A DNA stretch of 64,000 bases, taken from assembly GCF_900110855.1 (NCBI RefSeq), contig NZ_FOFA01000001.1, positions 839,612-903,611 on the forward strand, written 5' to 3'. Made by a program: the position numbers and the translations under genes. Below are positions 25,358 to 34,387 of the stretch, one piece after another. This DNA comes from Microlunatus flavus (GTDB lineage Bacteria > Actinomycetota > Actinomycetes > Propionibacteriales > Propionibacteriaceae). The notes below the pieces were generated by a model. The model had not been told where the DNA came from, ran no database searches, and saw only the letters and a list, made by a program, of their open reading frames with translations. Each line of letters begins with the position of its first letter. The first letter of the stretch is position 1.

Positions 25358-25789
25358 ATGACCCCGTACGTCCGTCCCGAGCGCCGCATCAGCCGGCGCA
25401 CGCTGCTCGGTTCCGCCGGCCTCGCCGCCGCGGCGGTCGGCGGCCTCTCCGCCTGCGGCGGCGGGGGTGACGGCGGCGCCGGCTCCTCCTCGGGCGGGTC
25501 GGCCGGCCCCGTCAGCGCCAAGACCAGCGACATCACCGTCGGCGGCGGCAAGGTCTTCGCCGAAGGCCAGGCGGTGATCACCCAGCCCGCGGCGGGCGAG
25601 TTCAAGGCCTTCTCGTCGATCTGCACCCACGCGGGCTGCCCGGTCGCCGACGTGACGAGCACGATCAACTGCAACTGCCACGGCAGCAAGTTCTCGATCA
25701 CCGACGGCTCGGTCGTGAACGGCCCGGCCACGCAGCCGCTGCCCGCGCGGACCGTCTCGGTGTCGGGAGACACCGTCTCCGTGAGCTGA
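25358..25789 (+). CDS. Exported Rieske [2Fe-2S] protein, Tat lipoprotein
   Basis: 143 residues from ATG 25358, chosen because TGGAGG sits 5 bp upstream and the Tat motif follows at once; an in-frame upstream extension adds nothing. It has RRISRRTLLGSAG then a lipobox LSAC at about residue 32, a Gly/Ser linker, and a Rieske domain with CTHAGC and CNCHGS, the Cys-x-His ... Cys-x2-His ligand set. Such small Rieske lipoproteins are electron carriers at the outer face of the membrane; the partner is unknown. The cysteine pair needed for the disulfide of bc1-type Rieske proteins is also present (CTHAGC / CNCH). Confidence 0.88.
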   Translation: MTPYVRPERRISRRTLLGSAGLAAAAVGGLSACGGGGDGGAGSSSGGSAGPVSAKTSDITVGGGKVFAEGQAVITQPAAGEFKAFSSICTHAGCPVADVTSTINCNCHGSKFSITDGSVVNGPATQPLPARTVSVSGDTVSVS

Positions 25790-25814
25790 GGGGCCGCGGC
25801 TCCTCGGAGCCGGC

Positions 25815-26111
25815 TCAGAGCTCGCCCGGCAGCAGGATCATCAGGAGCACGGCCACGGCGGCGGCCGCGACGCCGACGCACGCCACTCCGAAGCCCCACC
25901 GCCGGCGCCGCCCGTTGAGCGCGACGACGGCTGTCACGACGGCGACGACGCCCGGCACCGCGACGCGCTGGCCCTTGGCCGACCGCACCGCCCCGTCCGT
26001 CGTGCCCGCGAGGTTGAAGCCGAGCACCAGGGCGAGCAGCAGGACGATCGTGCCCGTGCAGAAGGCCAGCAGACCCAGGGCGAGGGTCGACTGCTCGCGT
26101 GGCACCGGCAT
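25815..26111 (-). CDS. Small membrane protein of unknown function
   Basis: 98 residues, ATG at 26111 with GGAG 7 bp upstream. Three hydrophobic segments: ALGLLAFCTGTIVLLLALVLGF, VAVPGVVAVVTAVVAL and FGVACVGVAAAAVAVLLMILL, separated by a basic loop NGRRRRW. DUF4190-like small membrane proteins look similar, but I do not recognise a family with certainty. It lies downstream of tRNA-Leu, separated from it by a hairpin. Confidence 0.65.
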   Translation of the reverse strand: MPVPREQSTLALGLLAFCTGTIVLLLALVLGFNLAGTTDGAVRSAKGQRVAVPGVVAVVTAVVALNGRRRRWGFGVACVGVAAAAVAVLLMILLPGEL

Positions 26112-26208
26112 CGGGGGCTCCTCGCTCGACGTCGTCAGACCGTACCGGCGGCCGAGGTCGCTCGGGGTCCACGCGGGCAGCCGGGCGATCAGGTTCCCGG
26201 AGAAGCGA

Positions 26209-26238
26209 CGAGGACCGGTCCTGAAGGACCGGTCCTCG
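26209..26238 (-). terminator. Strong hairpin downstream of tRNA-Leu
   Basis: A perfect inverted repeat with 13-bp arms (CGAGGACCGGTCC and its complement) and a 4-base loop (TGAA on the plus strand), starting 7 bp beyond the tRNA 3' end. Most likely the terminator of the tRNA transcript; it lacks a long T-run, as usual in this GC range. Confidence 0.7.
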
Positions 26239-26244
26239 TGGTCG

Positions 26245-26327
26245 TGCGCGAGGGGGGACTTGAACCCCCACGCCCTTGCGGGCACTGGCACCTGAAGCCA
26301 GCGCGTCTGCCATTCCGCCACTCGCGC
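26245..26327 (-). tRNA. leuT: tRNA-Leu (anticodon CAG)
   Basis: 83 nt, class II tRNA. The acceptor arms GCGCGAG/CTCGCGC pair fully, discriminator A. The anticodon stem CTGGC/GCCAG carries the loop TTCAGGT (anticodon CAG). The long variable arm TGCCCGCAAGGGCG is typical of leucine, and the T-arm GGGGGTTCAAGTCCCCC is perfect. The 3' CCA is not encoded, so the CCA enzyme encoded at 42.4 kb is needed. Its place beside fhaA matches the leuT position in M. tuberculosis. Confidence 0.97.
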
Positions 26328-26542
26328 AAGGTCCAGGGCGAGGGTTGCTCACCTGCCGGACCAGCCGAAGAAGGCTAGCACGGCGCGGGCGGGCTCCCCG
26401 ACCGGAAACCAGCCGGTGAGCGCACCGACGGGCGGGGCCGACGCCCTCGTCGTTGCGCGGTGCGGACAGCAGCACACCGTAGGGTGGCCGCCAGGACAGC
26501 GACCCGGCCAGCGTCCGGGACGACCACGCGGGAGGGAGGGAC

Positions 26543-27325
26543 ATGGGGATCTTCCAGCGCTTCGAGAAGCGCGTCGAGGGCGCCGTGAACGGCGTGTTCG
26601 CCCGCGCGTTCAAGGGCGACGTGCAGCCGGTCGAGATCGCGGCGCGGCTGCAGCGCGAGCTCGACGCCGAGGCCAAGCTCATGTCCCGCGACAAGAAGCT
26701 CGTGCCCAACGACTTCACCGTCGAGCTCTCGCCCCACGACCACGACAAGCTCGCCCCGTACGCGTCCACGCTCACCCGTGAGCTGGCCGACGAGCTGCGG
26801 AGCCACGCGGGCGACCGCGGCTACGTGTTCAGCGGCCCCATCCGGATCGACCTCGCCCTGGACGAGCGGCTGCCGACCGGTCGCTTCACCGTCTCCTCCG
26901 AGGCGGTCGCCGGCGTCGACGTGCCCGACGCTCCTCCCGCCGGCCGGCCGACGCGGGCGCCGCGCGAGCAGCCGGTCGCCCCGCACGAGCAGCCGGTGGC
27001 GACGCGCGAGCCCGAGGCGCCGAGCCGCGGCGCCGACCTGGTGCTGGAGGTCAACGGCACGCGCCACCCCCTCCAGCCGCCTGGCCTGGTCATCGGCCGC
27101 GGGACCGAGGCGGACCTCCGCATCAACGACCCCGGCATCTCCCGGCGTCACGCCGAGATCCGTGTCGGGCAGGACGGTCCGGGCAGCCTCGACATCGTCG
27201 ACCTGGGCTCGACCAACGGCATCACGGTGGACGGGCACAAGGTGCGGCAGGCCACCCTCACCGAGGGTTCGCGGATCGAGATCGGCTCCACGCGGATGCT
27301 CGTCCACGACCCCTCCGCCCGCTGA
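26543..27325 (+). CDS. fhaA: FHA-domain protein FhaA (DUF3662 + FHA)
   Basis: 260 residues. The N-terminal DUF3662 domain (about 1-125; GIFQRFEKRVEGAVNGVFARAF) is followed by a Pro/Glu linker with a repeated EQPVA, then an FHA phosphothreonine-binding domain (about 170-258) with GLVIGRG, ISRRHAEI and DLGSTNG. In mycobacteria FhaA binds the phosphorylated pseudokinase domain of MurJ and restrains peptidoglycan synthesis. Both partners are in this window. It is first of the signalling/cell-wall operon that runs to pknB. Confidence 0.95.
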   Translation: MGIFQRFEKRVEGAVNGVFARAFKGDVQPVEIAARLQRELDAEAKLMSRDKKLVPNDFTVELSPHDHDKLAPYASTLTRELADELRSHAGDRGYVFSGPIRIDLALDERLPTGRFTVSSEAVAGVDVPDAPPAGRPTRAPREQPVAPHEQPVATREPEAPSRGADLVLEVNGTRHPLQPPGLVIGRGTEADLRINDPGISRRHAEIRVGQDGPGSLDIVDLGSTNGITVDGHKVRQATLTEGSRIEIGSTRMLVHDPSAR

Positions 27326-27328
27326 CTG

Positions 27329-27802
27329 ATGTCGGAGATCGCGGTCACCGTCGTCAAGGTGCTGTTCCTGGCGCTGCTGTGGCTCTTCATCCTGTCCGCC
27401 GTGTCGGTCGTGCGCAGCGACCTCTTCGGCCGGACCGTGACGACCGACGATGGCCCGCCGGCCATCGAGGCGCCCCGGCCGCCGTCGCGCAAGGTGCGCC
27501 GGCAGCGGGGTGCGCCGCGCGCGCTGACGATCACCCAGGGTCCGCAGAGCGGGGAGTCGGGCGAGTTCGTCGACCACGTGATCCTGGTCGGGCGCGGGTC
27601 GGACTGCCAGCTCGTCCTGGACGACGACTACGTCTCCACACGGCACGCCCGCGTCGTCGACGGCCCGGACGGCGTCTACGTGGAGGACATGGGCTCGACG
27701 AACGGGACCTACGTCAACAACCAGCGCATCACGAGCCCGACCGCCGTCGGGTTCGCCGACGTGGTCCGGATCGGGCGGACGATCCTCCGGCTGGTGCCGT
27801 AG
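27329..27802 (+). CDS. fhaB: FHA-domain protein FhaB (FipA)
   Basis: 157 residues: one N-terminal membrane helix (VVKVLFLALLWLFILSAVSVV, about 7-27), a linker, then an FHA domain (about 70-157) with ILVGRG, STRHARV and DMGSTNGTYVN. FhaB/FipA of mycobacteria links FtsZ and FtsQ at the septum after phosphorylation by PknA. It starts 3 bp after the fhaA stop and is followed by pstP. Confidence 0.93.
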   Translation: MSEIAVTVVKVLFLALLWLFILSAVSVVRSDLFGRTVTTDDGPPAIEAPRPPSRKVRRQRGAPRALTITQGPQSGESGEFVDHVILVGRGSDCQLVLDDDYVSTRHARVVDGPDGVYVEDMGSTNGTYVNNQRITSPTAVGFADVVRIGRTILRLVP

Positions 27803-27863
27803 TGCCGGCCCCGAGAGGTCCGTCCCCGCTCCACCCCGTCCGCGTCCGCGGAGGTGGGCGCTG

Positions 27864-29384
27864 ATGGCGCTCGTGCTGCGGGTGGTGAGCCACTCCGAGA
27901 TCGGGCTGGTCCGCAAGAACAACCAGGACTCGGGCTTCGCGAGCCCGCACCTGCTCGTCGTGGCCGACGGCATGGGCGGTGCGGCCGCGGGCGACCTGGC
28001 CTCCGCCGTCGCCGTCGACACCCTGATGCGGGTCGACGCCACGACGCAGGGCGCGGCGATGCTCGAGGTGATGTCGAACGCCGTCGAGGACGCGAACGAC
28101 CGGATCGCCGACCTCGTCGCCGACGACGTCTCGCTCGACGGCATGGGCACCACGGTGACCGCGGCGATGTTCGACGGCCGCGAGCTCGGCCTCGTCCACA
28201 TCGGCGACAGCCGGGCGTACCTGCTGCGCGAGGGTTCGCTGCGCCGCCTGACCCACGACCACAGCTGGGTGCAGTCCCTGGTCGACGAGGGCCGCATCAG
28301 CCAGGCCGAGGCCGCGGTCCACCCGCACCGGTCCCCGCTGCTGCGCGTCCTCAACGGCCAGCCCGGCGCCGACGCGGAGCTCTCGATCCTCGACCTCGTC
28401 GCCGGGGACCGGCTGATGTTCTGCAGCGACGGGCTGTGCGGGCTGGTCGACGACCCCGAGATCGCCGAGCTGCTCGCCCTGCCCGACCGGGACGAGGCGC
28501 TCACCGCGCTGGTCGACGCGGCCCGCGCCGAGGGCGGCGTCGACAACATCACCGTCCTCGTGGCCGACGTCGTGGAGACCGCGACCGGTCTCGTGGGCGC
28601 GCCGGCCGACCTGGCCGACACCCCGGCCCACGCCGACGCGTCGACGGTCCTGGGCGCGGCAGCCGAACGTCCCGTGCCCCCGGCCCGCGACGCCGGGGCG
28701 CCCGACGACACGGCGGTCACCCGGACCGGCGCCGCCGCAGGCGTGCCCGCGGGCGCCCCTGACGACGCTGCTGAGGAGGCCGACGACGCCGACCCGGCCG
28801 CTGCCACCGACCTCACCCGAGCCGCCGCGCCGGCGCCCGCCTCCTCGGCCGCCGCGGACGGGGCCCCTCGACCCGGCCCGGTCGACGAGGCGCGCTACGA
28901 CCCGGTGCCGCCCGCCGGACGGCGCTGGGTGCGCCCGGTCGTCGCGGCGGTGCTCGTGCTGGCCGTCGTGGCCGCCGGGCTCGGGGCGGCGTACGCGTGG
29001 ACCCGCAGCCAGTACTACGTCGGGGCCTCCGGCTCCCAGGTCGCGATCTACCGCGGGGTCTCCGAGGGCCTGCCCGGCCTCCCGCTCTCGGAGCTCTTCG
29101 AGGTGCAGGACCTCGAGGTGTCGAGCCTGCCCGTCTACTACCAGGAGCGCGTCCGCAGCGCGATCGACGTCCCCAGCCTCGCCGCCGCCCGCGAGACGGT
29201 GACCGAGCTGCGCGACGCGGCCACCCGTTGCGGCCCGACGGGCTCGCCCTCGCCCTCGCCCTCCCCGACCGCGTCGTCCCCGCGGGCCTCGTCGAGCGCG
29301 GGCGGACGCCCCAGCCCGAGCCGCGGGGCCGTCTCGACCGCGCCCGGGGCGAGCGCGAGCAGCTCCGCCGGGCCCACCTGCTGA
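27864..29384 (+). CDS. pstP: PP2C-type Ser/Thr protein phosphatase PstP
   Basis: 506 residues. The catalytic PP2C domain (about 1-240) has the metal and phosphate motifs VRKNNQDS, VADGMGGAAAGD, GTTVTAA, IGDSRAYLLR and GGVDNITVLV. A long acidic Ala/Pro-rich juxtamembrane region follows, one membrane helix (VVAAVLVLAVVAAGLGAAYAW, about 356-376), and an external part of about 125 residues ending in a Ser/Pro-rich tail. It dephosphorylates PknB and its targets. The ATG at 27864 follows GGAGGTGGGC. The last base of its stop is the first base of the next start (TGATG). Confidence 0.94.
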   Translation: MALVLRVVSHSEIGLVRKNNQDSGFASPHLLVVADGMGGAAAGDLASAVAVDTLMRVDATTQGAAMLEVMSNAVEDANDRIADLVADDVSLDGMGTTVTAAMFDGRELGLVHIGDSRAYLLREGSLRRLTHDHSWVQSLVDEGRISQAEAAVHPHRSPLLRVLNGQPGADAELSILDLVAGDRLMFCSDGLCGLVDDPEIAELLALPDRDEALTALVDAARAEGGVDNITVLVADVVETATGLVGAPADLADTPAHADASTVLGAAAERPVPPARDAGAPDDTAVTRTGAAAGVPAGAPDDAAEEADDADPAAATDLTRAAAPAPASSAAADGAPRPGPVDEARYDPVPPAGRRWVRPVVAAVLVLAVVAAGLGAAYAWTRSQYYVGASGSQVAIYRGVSEGLPGLPLSELFEVQDLEVSSLPVYYQERVRSAIDVPSLAAARETVTELRDAATRCGPTGSPSPSPSPTASSPRASSSAGGRPSPSRGAVSTAPGASASSSAGPTC

Positions 29385-30769
29385 TGTCGTCCGCACCCGG
29401 TCCCGAGGGACCTCCGACGGTCCTGCCCCGCAAGCGGCGCGGCATCGAGCTCGTCATGCTCGCCTTCGCGCTGCTGCTCGGCCTCGGCGCGTACGCGCAG
29501 GTCGACGTCAACGTCACCGGCGCCCTCGGTCCCCGCTTCGTCCCCGTCGCCGTCGGCTGCACGGTCGGCGTGCTCCTGACCCACCTCGCCGTGCGCTGGC
29601 GCCTGCCCTACGCCGACCCGCTGCTGCTGCCCTGCGTGGTCGTGCTCAACGGCCTCGGCCTGGCGATGATCCACCGCATCGACCTGATCAGCGAGCCGGT
29701 CGCGCACGGCGCCCGCCAGCAGCTGATCTGGACCACGCTCGGGGTCGTCGTCTTCCTCGCGGTCGCCGTGGGGCTGCGGGACCACCGCCCGCTGCAGCGC
29801 TACCCGTACACGATCGGCCTCGTCGGCGTCGTGCTGCTGCTCCTGCCGCTCGTCCCGGGCATCGGCACCGCCAAGTTCGGGGCGCAGATCTGGATCCAGG
29901 TCGGTCCCTACAGCTTCCAGCCCGCCGAGGCCGCGAAGGTGCTGCTGGCGGTCGCCTTCGCCTCCTACCTCGTCGAGAAGCGCGACGTCCTCGCGCTCGC
30001 CGGCTACCGCGTGCTCGGGCTCGACCTGCCGCGTGCCCGCGACCTGGGGCCGATCCTGCTGGTCTGGCTGCTCAGCCTGGCGATCCTCGTCCTGCAGCGC
30101 GACCTCGGGACCTCGCTGCTGTTCTTCGGGCTGTTCGTGATGATGCTCTACGTCGCGACCGAGCGGGCCGGCTGGGCGGTGCTGGGGCTGCTGCTGTTCG
30201 CGGCGGGGGCGTGGTTCGGCTACCTGAACTTCGGCCACGTGCGCGTGCGGGTGGGCGCCTGGCTGCACCCGTTCAGCGACTTCGACGCCTACTACCAGGT
30301 GATCAGCGCGCAGTTCGGCTACGCGTACGGCGGCCTGCTCGGCACCGGCCTCGGCCTCGGACGGCCGGGTCTGACGCCGCTCGCCCGCAGCGACTTCATC
30401 GCCGCCGCGGTCGGCGAGGAGCTCGGCATGGCCGGTCTGATGGCGCTGATCATGGTCTACGGGCTGTTCGTCGCCCGCGGCCTGCGCACGGCGCTGCAGT
30501 GCCGCGAACCGTTCGGCAAGCTGCTCGCCGCCGGCCTGGCCTTCGCCTTCGCGCTCCAGGTGTTCGCGATCATCGGCGGGGTCACCCGCCTGCTCCCGCT
30601 GACCGGGCTGACCACGCCGTTCATGTCGCAGGGCGGGTCGTCGATGATCTGCAACTGGATCATCGTCGGGCTGCTCATGGTCATCTCCCACCAGGTGCGG
30701 CGCCCCGTCGCGACGGCCGCGTCGTACCGGCCCGACCTCGAGACGACCCAGGTGGTGAGGGTCGCGTGA
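29384..30769 (+). CDS. SEDS peptidoglycan polymerase, FtsW/RodA type
   Basis: 461 residues with ten or more membrane helices and SEDS signatures: IQVGPYSFQPAEAAKVLLAV (with the family's QPSE-like motif as QPAE), LQRDLGTSLLFFGLFVMML, and MSQGGSS near the C-terminus. SEDS proteins polymerise glycan strands from lipid II together with a class B PBP, here the next gene. It corresponds to rodA of M. tuberculosis in this operon position. The ATG at 29384 overlaps the pstP stop. An in-frame open stretch upstream is a different-frame shadow inside pstP. Confidence 0.94.
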   Translation: MSSAPGPEGPPTVLPRKRRGIELVMLAFALLLGLGAYAQVDVNVTGALGPRFVPVAVGCTVGVLLTHLAVRWRLPYADPLLLPCVVVLNGLGLAMIHRIDLISEPVAHGARQQLIWTTLGVVVFLAVAVGLRDHRPLQRYPYTIGLVGVVLLLLPLVPGIGTAKFGAQIWIQVGPYSFQPAEAAKVLLAVAFASYLVEKRDVLALAGYRVLGLDLPRARDLGPILLVWLLSLAILVLQRDLGTSLLFFGLFVMMLYVATERAGWAVLGLLLFAAGAWFGYLNFGHVRVRVGAWLHPFSDFDAYYQVISAQFGYAYGGLLGTGLGLGRPGLTPLARSDFIAAAVGEELGMAGLMALIMVYGLFVARGLRTALQCREPFGKLLAAGLAFAFALQVFAIIGGVTRLLPLTGLTTPFMSQGGSSMICNWIIVGLLMVISHQVRRPVATAASYRPDLETTQVVRVA

Positions 30770-32208
30770 ACGGGCCGATCCGGCGCGTCGCCGTGGTCGC
30801 GATGCTGATGTTCGCCCTGCTCCTGGCCAACGGCACCTACATCGTGCTGTTCCGGCAGGGGCCCCTCGACGCGATGCCCCAGAACCGTCGCGTCCGTGAC
30901 GCGGAGTTCTCGCAGAACCGCGGTTCCATCCTGGCGGCCGGCAAGACCGAGATCGCGACCACGGTGCCGTCGAAGGACCGCTTCGCCTACCAGCGCAACT
31001 ACCCGTCCGGCAGCCTGTACGCCCCGGTCACCGGCTACTTCTCCTACGACCACGCGAGCACCGGCCTGGAGAACACGTACAACACCCAGCTGGCCGGGAC
31101 GGCGGACTCGCTGTTCGTGCGACGGCTCATCGACCTCGCGACGAACCGCACGCCGCAGGGCGCGAGCGTGCAGACGACGATCGTGCCGAAGGTCCAGGAG
31201 GCCGCAGCCACCGCGCTCGGGCGGCAGAAGGGGGCGGTCGTCGCGCTGAACCCCAAGACCGGCGCCGTGCTGGCCCTGGTGACGAGCCCCGGCTACGACC
31301 CGAACACGGTCGCCGGCCACGACGTCGAGAAGGCCGACAAGGCCTACGACAGCCTCGCGGCGGACAGCAGCCGCCCGCTCAGCAACCGGGCGGCCCGCGA
31401 GATCTACCCGCCCGGCTCGACCTTCAAGCTGGTCACCGCCGCCGCGGCGCTCGCCGACGGCAAGACGCCCGACTCCAAGGTCAAGGCGCCCGACCGGCTG
31501 CGGCTGCCGGGCACGAGCACCTACCTGCCCAACGAGGGCAGCTGCGGCGGGACGACCATCACCATGGAGCAGGCGCTGAAGGTGTCCTGCAACACCGCCT
31601 TCGCCAACCTCGGCCTCGGGGTCGGCGAGGCCAGGCTCCGCGAGCAGGCCCAGCTCTTCGGCTTCGACGCTCGCCACCTGTCCGACCTCGGCGGGGTCGC
31701 CAGCCAGTTCCCGGACAGCCTGGACGACGCCCAGCTGGCCCTGAGCTCGATCGGCCAGTACGACGTCGCCGCCAGCCCGCTGCAGATGGCGATGGTGTCC
31801 TCGGCGATCGCCAACGACGGCGTCCTCATGGACCCGTACGTCGTCAGCTCGGTCCAGGCACCGGACCTGACGCCCATCGAGACGCACAAGCCGCGGGTGC
31901 TGTCGACGGCGATGACGCCGGGCAACGCCGAGGCGCTGCAGCAGATGATGGGCGTGGTCGTGAGCCAGGGCACCGGGACGAACGCCCGCATCGCCGGCGT
32001 CGAGGTCGGTGGCAAGACCGGCACGGCGCAGTCGGACCCGAAGCGCAAGCCCTTCGCGTGGTTCACCTCCTTCGCCCCGTTGGACGACCCCGAGATCGCC
32101 GTCGCCGTGGTCGTCGAGGACGCGGACATCCCGCGCAACGACATCGCCGGCGGGCGGCTCGCGGCGCCCATCGCCCGCGCCGTGATGCAGGCGGGCCTGT
32201 CACGATGA
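30766..32208 (+). CDS. pbpA: Class B penicillin-binding protein PbpA
   Basis: 480 residues from GTG 30766, which overlaps the upstream stop by 4 bp (GTGA). A single N-terminal membrane helix (VAVVAMLMFALLLANGTYIVLF), a PBP dimer domain, and a transpeptidase domain with the three active-site motifs STFK (in PPGSTFKLV), SCN (VSCNTAF) and KTGT (GGKTGTAQ). It cross-links peptidoglycan as the transpeptidase partner of the preceding SEDS protein. In mycobacteria PbpA is needed for cell division and is regulated by PknB phosphorylation. Confidence 0.95.
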   Translation: MNGPIRRVAVVAMLMFALLLANGTYIVLFRQGPLDAMPQNRRVRDAEFSQNRGSILAAGKTEIATTVPSKDRFAYQRNYPSGSLYAPVTGYFSYDHASTGLENTYNTQLAGTADSLFVRRLIDLATNRTPQGASVQTTIVPKVQEAAATALGRQKGAVVALNPKTGAVLALVTSPGYDPNTVAGHDVEKADKAYDSLAADSSRPLSNRAAREIYPPGSTFKLVTAAAALADGKTPDSKVKAPDRLRLPGTSTYLPNEGSCGGTTITMEQALKVSCNTAFANLGLGVGEARLREQAQLFGFDARHLSDLGGVASQFPDSLDDAQLALSSIGQYDVAASPLQMAMVSSAIANDGVLMDPYVVSSVQAPDLTPIETHKPRVLSTAMTPGNAEALQQMMGVVVSQGTGTNARIAGVEVGGKTGTAQSDPKRKPFAWFTSFAPLDDPEIAVAVVVEDADIPRNDIAGGRLAAPIARAVMQAGLSR

Positions 32209-32326
32209 GGACGACGGCCCCGCACGCCGGAGGACCCCGCACGACGTTCCCGAGACGTCTGCGGACCCCCCGTGAAGTCGGCAGGATGGCAGCGTCCGAG
32301 GGCGGGCCGCAGGAGAGGACGAGGCG

Positions 32327-34351
32327 ATGACGGAGACCGTCGGAGGCCGCTACGAGCTGGACGGCCCGCTCGGCCGCGGCGGCATGGCGGAGGTGCGACG
32401 TGCGGTCGACCTGCGGCTGGGCCGCTCGGTGGCGGTCAAGCAGCTGCGCCCCGACCTGGCGACCGACCCGACCTTCCAGGCGCGTTTCCGGCGCGAGGCG
32501 CAGAGCGCGGCCGGCCTGAACCACCCGACGATCGTCGCCGTCTACGACACCGGCGAGGAGCCGGACCCGCGCACCGGGGTGTCGATCCCGTACATCGTCA
32601 TGGAGCTCGTGGAGGGCCCGACCCTGCGCGACGTCCTCCGCGACGGCCGCAAGATCCTGCCCGAGCGCGCCCTCGAGCTGACCGCCGGCGTGCTCGACGC
32701 GCTCGGCTACAGCCACCGGGCCGGCATCATCCACCGCGACATCAAGCCCGCGAACGTGATGCTGACCACCAACGGCACCGTCAAGGTCATGGACTTCGGC
32801 ATCGCGCGCGCCGTGGCCGACACCAGCGCGACCATGACCCAGACGGCCGCGGTCATCGGCACCGCGCAGTACCTCTCGCCCGAGCAGGCCCGCGGCGAGA
32901 CCGTCGACGCCCGCAGCGACCTCTACTCCACCGGGTGCCTGCTCTACGAGCTGCTCACCGGGCGCCCGCCCTTCACCGGCGACTCCCCCGTCAGCGTCGC
33001 GTACCAGCACGTCCGCGAGGCGCCGGTGCCGCCGAGCCAGATCGACCCGGAGATCGGCCCGGACATCGACGCGATCGTGCTGAAGTCGCTGGCCAAGGAC
33101 CCGGCCGACCGCTACCAGTCGGCCCGGGAGATGAAGGCCGACATCAACCGCGTCCTCGCCGGGCAGCAGGCGACCGCCGTCGTCCCCCGCGTTCCCGTGG
33201 CCGTGCCCGTGGCCGACGCGCCGACCCGGGTCGTCACCCCGGCCCCGACCGCCGTGGCGGTGACGACGACCACGACCGACGAGCCCGACGAGGAGGAGCC
33301 CAAGCGGCGCACCGGGATGGTGGTGCTCCTCAGCCTCCTCGTCCTGGCGCTGGTCGCCGGCGCGGTCTTCGCCGTCTACCGCCTGACGAACCCCTCTGTG
33401 CAGGACGTGGCCGTCCCCGACGTCCTGACCTACACCGAGTCCCAGGCGCGCGGGCTCGTCGAGGGCGCCGGGCTGCGCTTCAGCGTCGAGCACACCAACG
33501 GCGACGAGTCGACCAAGGGGACGGTCGTCGCCCAGGACCCGGCGGGCAAGACCCAGGCGCCCTCCGGCAGCACCGTCACCGTCACGGTGAACGACGGCCC
33601 GGAGTCCGCGGACATCCCGACCGGTCTGGTCGGCGAGGACGTCGACGACGCCAAGAAGAAGCTCGAGAAGGCCGGGTTCAGCGACGTCGACACCAACGCG
33701 GCGACGAGCGAGGACCCGAGCGACAAGGAGGGCGAGGTGCTGAGCGTCTCGCCCGACGAGGGCACCTCGGCCCCGCTCTCCACCAAGGTCACCGTCACCT
33801 ACGCGACCGGCAAGTCGGCGGTGCCCGACGTGCGCGGCTCGTCCCGCGCCGGCGCCGAACGGACCCTGAAGGAGGCCGGCTTCACCAAGGTCTCGGTGTC
33901 GAGCCAGGTGAGCAGCCAGCCCGAGGGGACCGTGGTCTCGCAGAGCCCCGACGGCGGCAGCGAGGCGTCCCGGAGCACGACGATCAAGCTGGTCGTCGCG
34001 GCCCCCGCCCCGACCGCCCCGCCCCCGTCGACCCCCACCGAGTCGCCCACCGCACCGTCCACCCCGTCGTCGACCCCGTCCGAGAGCGGCAACGGCAACG
34101 GGAACGGCGAGGGCAACGGCAACGGCAACGGGGAGGGCAACGGCAGCGGCAACGGCGGGGGTGACGGCAACGGCAACGGCAACGGCGGCGGCAACGGGAA
34201 CGGGAACGGGAACGGCGGAGCCTCGGGCAACGGCGGCGCCGGGAACGGCGGCGCGGTGATCGGGGACGGCTCGACCGGGAACGCTCGCTCGGCGGCCGGG
34301 GGCCACCTGCCCCTGGTCGGCGGGCTGGGCGGGACGGACGCCGTCGGCTAA
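32327..34351 (+). CDS. pknB: Ser/Thr protein kinase PknB with PASTA domains and an Asn-Gly tail
   Basis: 674 residues. Kinase domain about 1-275: glycine loop GRGGMAEV, VAVK lysine, HRDIKPANVM, DFG, activation loop with TSATMTQT, SPEQA. A juxtamembrane part, one membrane helix (MVVLLSLLVLALVAGAVFAVY, about 328-348), and three external PASTA repeats (about 355-560: VAVPDVLTYTESQA, ADIPTGLVGEDVDDA, SAVPDVRGSSRAGA) that sense muropeptides or lipid II. After a Pro/Ser/Thr linker the C-terminus is an unusual run of Asn-Gly (about 585-640) ending GGHLPLVGGLGGTDAVG. No pknA accompanies it. The ATG at 32327 lies 8 bp after GAGAGGACGAGG. Confidence 0.95.
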   Translation: MTETVGGRYELDGPLGRGGMAEVRRAVDLRLGRSVAVKQLRPDLATDPTFQARFRREAQSAAGLNHPTIVAVYDTGEEPDPRTGVSIPYIVMELVEGPTLRDVLRDGRKILPERALELTAGVLDALGYSHRAGIIHRDIKPANVMLTTNGTVKVMDFGIARAVADTSATMTQTAAVIGTAQYLSPEQARGETVDARSDLYSTGCLLYELLTGRPPFTGDSPVSVAYQHVREAPVPPSQIDPEIGPDIDAIVLKSLAKDPADRYQSAREMKADINRVLAGQQATAVVPRVPVAVPVADAPTRVVTPAPTAVAVTTTTTDEPDEEEPKRRTGMVVLLSLLVLALVAGAVFAVYRLTNPSVQDVAVPDVLTYTESQARGLVEGAGLRFSVEHTNGDESTKGTVVAQDPAGKTQAPSGSTVTVTVNDGPESADIPTGLVGEDVDDAKKKLEKAGFSDVDTNAATSEDPSDKEGEVLSVSPDEGTSAPLSTKVTVTYATGKSAVPDVRGSSRAGAERTLKEAGFTKVSVSSQVSSQPEGTVVSQSPDGGSEASRSTTIKLVVAAPAPTAPPPSTPTESPTAPSTPSSTPSESGNGNGNGEGNGNGNGEGNGSGNGGGDGNGNGNGGGNGNGNGNGGASGNGGAGNGGAVIGDGSTGNARSAAGGHLPLVGGLGGTDAVG

Positions 34352-34387
34352 TCGAACGCGTGTGCGGTTCGGTGCTAGCCTCACCTC

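Noticed and set aside
26209..26238. Phage or island attachment site at tRNA-Leu
   Set aside because: No integrase gene or repeat of the tRNA 3' end nearby; the hairpin is better explained as the tRNA terminator.
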